Source of the DNA: a virus
Length of the DNA stretch: 60,178 bases
IMG/VR virus record: IMGVR_UViG_3300005264_000069
Location: 1 to 60,178 of that record
Direction: 5' to 3' (one strand)
The notes under the pieces were generated by a model. The model was given only the letters and a program-made list of their open reading frames with translations, made no database searches and was not told where the DNA came from. Position 1 is the first letter of the stretch. Each line of letters opens with the position of its first letter. Position numbers and translations under genes: made by a program. Positions 56,524 to 60,178 of the stretch are shown here, piece by piece.

Positions 56524-59500
56524 ATGGATCTTTTTGGTTTTACTTCCAAATCGGATATCGCGCAAGTCGTGGCTGCTACAAAAGTTGTGCAGCGCATGGG
56601 CTTGTCGCTCGGCGGTCCTTCGTCCATGAAATATCGCCGACGATTACCGGGCGCGCCTGTGTCGATTATCAATGATGAAGCTACTGCTGTCCCAGGGGAA
56701 GGTGCGTTGCTTGAAGTCACAAGCTACACATCTGAAGAGTTGATTTGGCACGTGGAAAAACCAACAGCAACAGGCGTGCCGGTTCTGCTTGCGCTTGCTG
56801 AAATTGAAACAGAGGAAGAGGGTTGTGGTGTTGCTCCTTTTGGAGACTGTCATGTCGCTGTTGATACGTCTAGTTTGACTGCAGGGGATCGTGTTGGACC
56901 ACAAGCTGGTGAATGGTATGCAGCAGCGGACAGTTCCGGTGCGTTTGTCTACATGGGTGAGCACCCTGTGCAGCCGGATTGGGTAACAGATGATATCAAG
57001 CTCTGCAAGTGCCTTTTCACAGGATCAGGGACCGATGGAGGAGGTGGTGGTGGCTCGACTGGTGACGGTGAGTGCTGGGTACGGAAAGAGCGCATCGACG
57101 TCACCACTACAACCCAGACAATCCTTTTCGAAGGTCTGAACGGAGATAGTGACCAGCATTACAAGATTCTCTCTCGGATTATCAGCGCATCAGCTACGGC
57201 ATCGACCTACAATGTTGCCGTGAACCTTGTACGACCTGCATCACTGAGTCTAGGCGCAAACTTCGCGGGTGTGGGTCACTATACCTTGTCCGAGGCTACT
57301 CTTCAAGCTGAGACTGGTGCTCATCGTGTTCTCGACAGCTTCTACACAAAATCAGGCACGTCCGCTACACGTACCACATCCATCTGGGCAGACAGCTCAA
57401 CGAACATCACTGCACTAGAGGTCGTTGCTAACACTACTGACGGCATCGGTGAAGGTTCGTACATCGAGCTGTGGGTGCTTGGCGCAGTGAGCGGCGGCGG
57501 CGGTGGAACTGTTGCCCCAGACCCGGTTGATGAGTTTGGCGACGATGCAACTGCCGCTGATACAAGCAACGGGCACAGCGGACACATCCCCGGTGGCGGC
57601 GGCTACATGCCGGACGGAACGGTTGAAGCTAAAGACACATTTGACAAGCCCTGGGACTCAGGTCTTTCAAGCAACTGGATCACCGGCAGTGCTGATGCAA
57701 ATAGCAACTTCAAGCACACCGGGGCGGGGTTCATTCGCGCACGGCGTTCACCAAGTGCCGTGTGGAATACGTCGATGTCGAAGGCCGACCAGTGGATTGA
57801 GATTCGGGACTACGGAGCATACGACAACGGCAATGGGTGCCACAATACATTCTGGTTACGTATGGCCACCAGCTCGGCTGCTTGCGTTGACGGAAGTACC
57901 TACGGTTACTTCACTGTGTTCTCGCAGGCCGGCTACTATATCAAGGTCGCTAACAACTCCGCGAGCATCTGGAAATACGATGGGACATCACATGAGGCAA
58001 TCGGTACGTCGATATCCGTTGCAGGTGCCCGTCGCATGGATATATTCTTCGGGGTTATTGGCAATACACTGACATTGCAGTTGCGGTGCTGCGGCGCAAC
58101 ACCTGACGATGATGGGAGCCGCGCTGAAACTACTTACACCGACACGACTAGCCCGATCACCACAGGCGGTTTTGTGGGGATGACAAGCTACACATCCGGG
58201 GGCGTTATTGGGGAAGACCATTGGGGGAACTTCCTTGCTGGAACTGATAAAGGCCCTATGTGTTGGCGCTCGGATGGCTTCGCGGCTGATGCCGTTGACA
58301 ATGGCGGGGTGCAGGTGCTGGACCCGACTTACTGGACAACGGGCGGCTCTGCACCGCTTGAAGTTGACGCTAATGGGCGTGTGCATGTGTACCCGTGGCC
58401 CGGCGACAGAAACGGTATCGCTATTGACAAGACAGCGCACGGGCCGAACCACTGGATTGCATTGTACGGCCTCCGTCGGTCAAGTTTGGATGATACCATA
58501 CTGACGATGTGGGTACGCCTGCAATCCGATGAGATAGTGACGACAAGCGAGGGGACACTCGGCGCTGAACAGAGCACCTCCAACAAGTTTGTCGGCTACC
58601 GGTTGCGCATGGCCTGGAATCGGAAGGAAGACAGTGGCTCATACCCGGATCACTACGCGATGGTCGAGATAACGCGGCACTATTACGATCAGGTGGAGTT
58701 GATTCTCTCAGACAGAATGCTTGTGGGTTCGTCTAGTGGTGGCGATGACGACGAGTTGGCGGGATGGCACTCGCTATTCTTCGGCGCGTTCGGAAACCGC
58801 CTCTGCGTACGTGCGATGAATATCAGTCGGTGGAGCGGTATCACAGTTGAGACGCACGACGCACTAATACCAGTAGGCAACCACGTTGGATTCGAACTGC
58901 GCACGCTGAGTGACGGTGGCGCAACTATCAGTGCTGAAAATGTTGACATGGGCACAGAAGCGACAGTGCCAACATGCTTCCGGCGTGACACGAGAAATGT
59001 TTGGACACCACGGTGGTCGAACGTGGAAGAATCGGGCACGCTTGCTGTGACGTATGACGTGGGCGACGTGTCTGTGCCAGATGGCGATACCACACCGACC
59101 GTAGCCGAGGGCACAGACTTCGGCAGAACAACTGCCGGTAGTGCGGATATATCCCACTCATTCACGATGACAGCTACAACTAACCCAGTGGGCGTCCGTG
59201 ATGCAAAGCTGCTGAACGAAACTGCGTTTAGCATCAGTGCTCAGGCGACCAATCCAATCAATATGAGCGACCAGTTCGAGGTGACTCTGGATACTGCGGT
59301 AGCCGGAACATACACCGACACGGTCACAATCCCAAATAGCACAACGGATGGATCGTACACCTTTGATGTCATAGGTGTCATTGGCGATCCGCCTTGTATT
59401 AGCTGTGATGAAGGTCAATGCTCAATCTGTGATGAAGGTGCTTGTAGTGTCTGCGATGAAGGCGTTTGTAGCGACGCAGATGAAGGTCCTTGTAGTGTCT

Positions 59501-60178
59501 GTGATGAAGGTGAGTGTGACAACGGCGACCAGGGTGCTTGCACTAGTTGTGACCAAGGTGCTTGCAATTACTGCGATGAAGGTGCTTGTGATACTTGCGA
59601 CGAGGTTTCGCCTTGCAATTACTGCGATCAGGGTGCTTGCACAAACTGTGACGAAGGTGCTTGCACTAACTGTGATGAAGGTGCTTGTTCCGCCTGCGAT
59701 GAGGGTTGGTGTGGTACCTGCGATGAAGGCATCTGTGACTCCGACGACGTCGGTCCTTGTACAAATTACGATGCCGGCCCTTGTACAAACGGTGACCAAG
59801 GCTACTGCGGTAACTGCGATGGTTATTGTTACGAGTGCGACGAAGGTGCTTGTTATAGCTGCGATGACGGCATCTGTGCCTCTGATGACGTCGGCCCTTG
59901 TACAAATGGCGACCAAGGTAATTGTACAAATGGCGACCAAGGCTACTGCGATAACTGCGACGAAGGTGCTTGTTCCTCCTACGATGAAGGTGCTTGCACA
60001 AACTGTGACGAAGGTGCTTGCACTAACTGTGATGAAGGCTACTGCGGTAACTGCGACGAGGGTTGGTGCGGTAACTGCGATGAAGGCATCTGTGACTCCG
60101 ACGACGTCGGTCCTTGTACAAATTACGATGCCGGCCCTTGTACAAACGGTGACCAAGGCTACTGCGGTAACTGCGATG
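56524..60178 (+). CDS. Giant tail-tip/spike protein with C-terminal Cys-x3-Asp octapeptide repeats (continues at base 1)
   Basis: The open frame runs from ATG 56524 without a stop to the window end and continues at bases 1-245, about 1,275 residues in all. Residues 1-180 are an N-terminal tail part ending at a Gly linker. Beta-rich domains follow (about 180-320 and 350-830) with another Gly-rich linker near 325. Residues about 830-950 look like a choice-of-anchor/HYDIN Ig domain (DFG at the start, then TAFSISAQATNP, AGTYTDTVTIPNS). From residue 959 to the end are 8-residue repeats G-x-C-x-x-z-D-x; all 33 units I read before the window end keep Cys and Asp (C-x3-D), and 21 also have Cys at z. 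The overlapping radical SAM gene is the likely modifier. Confidence 0.88.
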   Translation, partial: MDLFGFTSKSDIAQVVAATKVVQRMGLSLGGPSSMKYRRRLPGAPVSIINDEATAVPGEGALLEVTSYTSEELIWHVEKPTATGVPVLLALAEIETEEEGCGVAPFGDCHVAVDTSSLTAGDRVGPQAGEWYAAADSSGAFVYMGEHPVQPDWVTDDIKLCKCLFTGSGTDGGGGGGSTGDGECWVRKERIDVTTTTQTILFEGLNGDSDQHYKILSRIISASATASTYNVAVNLVRPASLSLGANFAGVGHYTLSEATLQAETGAHRVLDSFYTKSGTSATRTTSIWADSSTNITALEVVANTTDGIGEGSYIELWVLGAVSGGGGGTVAPDPVDEFGDDATAADTSNGHSGHIPGGGGYMPDGTVEAKDTFDKPWDSGLSSNWITGSADANSNFKHTGAGFIRARRSPSAVWNTSMSKADQWIEIRDYGAYDNGNGCHNTFWLRMATSSAACVDGSTYGYFTVFSQAGYYIKVANNSASIWKYDGTSHEAIGTSISVAGARRMDIFFGVIGNTLTLQLRCCGATPDDDGSRAETTYTDTTSPITTGGFVGMTSYTSGGVIGEDHWGNFLAGTDKGPMCWRSDGFAADAVDNGGVQVLDPTYWTTGGSAPLEVDANGRVHVYPWPGDRNGIAIDKTAHGPNHWIALYGLRRSSLDDTILTMWVRLQSDEIVTTSEGTLGAEQSTSNKFVGYRLRMAWNRKEDSGSYPDHYAMVEITRHYYDQVELILSDRMLVGSSSGGDDDELAGWHSLFFGAFGNRLCVRAMNISRWSGITVETHDALIPVGNHVGFELRTLSDGGATISAENVDMGTEATVPTCFRRDTRNVWTPRWSNVEESGTLAVTYDVGDVSVPDGDTTPTVAEGTDFGRTTAGSADISHSFTMTATTNPVGVRDAKLLNETAFSISAQATNPINMSDQFEVTLDTAVAGTYTDTVTIPNSTTDGSYTFDVIGVIGDPPCISCDEGQCSICDEGACSVCDEGVCSDADEGPCSVCDEGECDNGDQGACTSCDQGACNYCDEGACDTCDEVSPCNYCDQGACTNCDEGACTNCDEGACSACDEGWCGTCDEGICDSDDVGPCTNYDAGPCTNGDQGYCGNCDGYCYECDEGACYSCDDGICASDDVGPCTNGDQGNCTNGDQGYCDNCDEGACSSYDEGACTNCDEGACTNCDEGYCGNCDEGWCGNCDEGICDSDDVGPCTNYDAGPCTNGDQGYCGNCD
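59395..60178 (+). repeat. 24-base tandem repeats coding for Cys-x3-Asp octapeptides
   Basis: About 33 units of 24 bases (8 codons) with two length irregularities (a 9-residue unit VSPCNYCDQ near 59605 and a 7-residue unit near 59821). A block of about 100 bases (59718-59820) recurs exactly 357 bases later at the window end, and its last 70 bases recur at bases 1-70. Contig closure in such repeats may have changed the unit number. Confidence 0.9.

Noticed and set aside
59395-60178. CRISPR-like appearance of regularly spaced repeats
   Set aside because: Period is 24 bases without unique spacers, in frame with a long open gene; it is a protein repeat.
1-60178. Integrase, repressor and tRNA genes
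   Set aside because: Looked for but none could be supported; tRNA detection by eye is unreliable, so tRNAs cannot be excluded.

Overview
The window looks like the complete genome of one tailed double-stranded DNA phage (Caudoviricetes, siphovirus-like) in a single circularly overlapping contig. The first 70 bases equal the last 70, and one gene runs off the right end and finishes at the left end. There is a 922-residue tape measure, a tail tube and a tail-assembly chaperone pair, but no sheath protein, which points to a long non-contractile tail. Two lipobox proteins in a probable lysis cassette suggest a Gram-negative (diderm) host. Promoters are of the ordinary -35/-10 sigma-70 kind. I saw no integrase, repressor or tRNA gene, so the lifestyle is probably lytic. 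The host cannot be named from the sequence.

Layout. (1) Positions 1-1414, plus strand: the 3' end of a giant tail protein with Cys-rich octapeptide repeats, overlapped by a radical SAM/SPASM enzyme gene. (2) About 1.3-29 kb, minus strand: replication and recombination. This holds a split Rad50-like ATPase around an Mre11/SbcD nuclease, a PD-(D/E)XK nuclease, a 5'-3' exonuclease, a RecA-like recombinase, an ssDNA-binding protein, a clamp loader, a family A polymerase split in two (the exonuclease half carries a UDG-like domain), a sliding clamp, a DnaB-like helicase, winged-helix proteins, a primase, two paralogous TET-associated-type glycosyltransferases, an SNF2 helicase and a sigma-like protein. 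(3) About 29-36 kb, minus strand: an accessory zone of small genes joined by near-identical linkers (hairpin plus Shine-Dalgarno). The leftward genes are driven by four copies of one promoter/operator module. (4) 36.15-43.6 kb, plus strand: terminase, portal and a MuF-metallopeptidase fusion. (5) 43.6-45.7 kb: a promoter and a probable lysis cassette. (6) 45.7-60.2 kb: capsid, connector, tail and tail tip.

The most striking part spans the contig join. The tail-tip protein ends in about 40 eight-residue repeats of pattern G-x-C-x-x-z-D-x. Cys and Asp in the C-x3-D spacing are invariant in every unit I read, while the second Cys is often replaced. The next gene, which overlaps the tail stop codon as ATGA, is a complete radical SAM enzyme with a full SPASM domain. 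C-x3-D is the motif that the ranthipeptide maturase PapB crosslinks (Cys sulfur to Asp) in freyrasin. My inference is that this phage carries a RiPP-like maturase that staples its own tail spike with thioethers. This is a hypothesis from motif and gene order.

Gene starts were chosen by visible Shine-Dalgarno sequences and by overlap with neighbours, so several are shorter than the longest open frame. No gap longer than about 300 bases lacks a gene.
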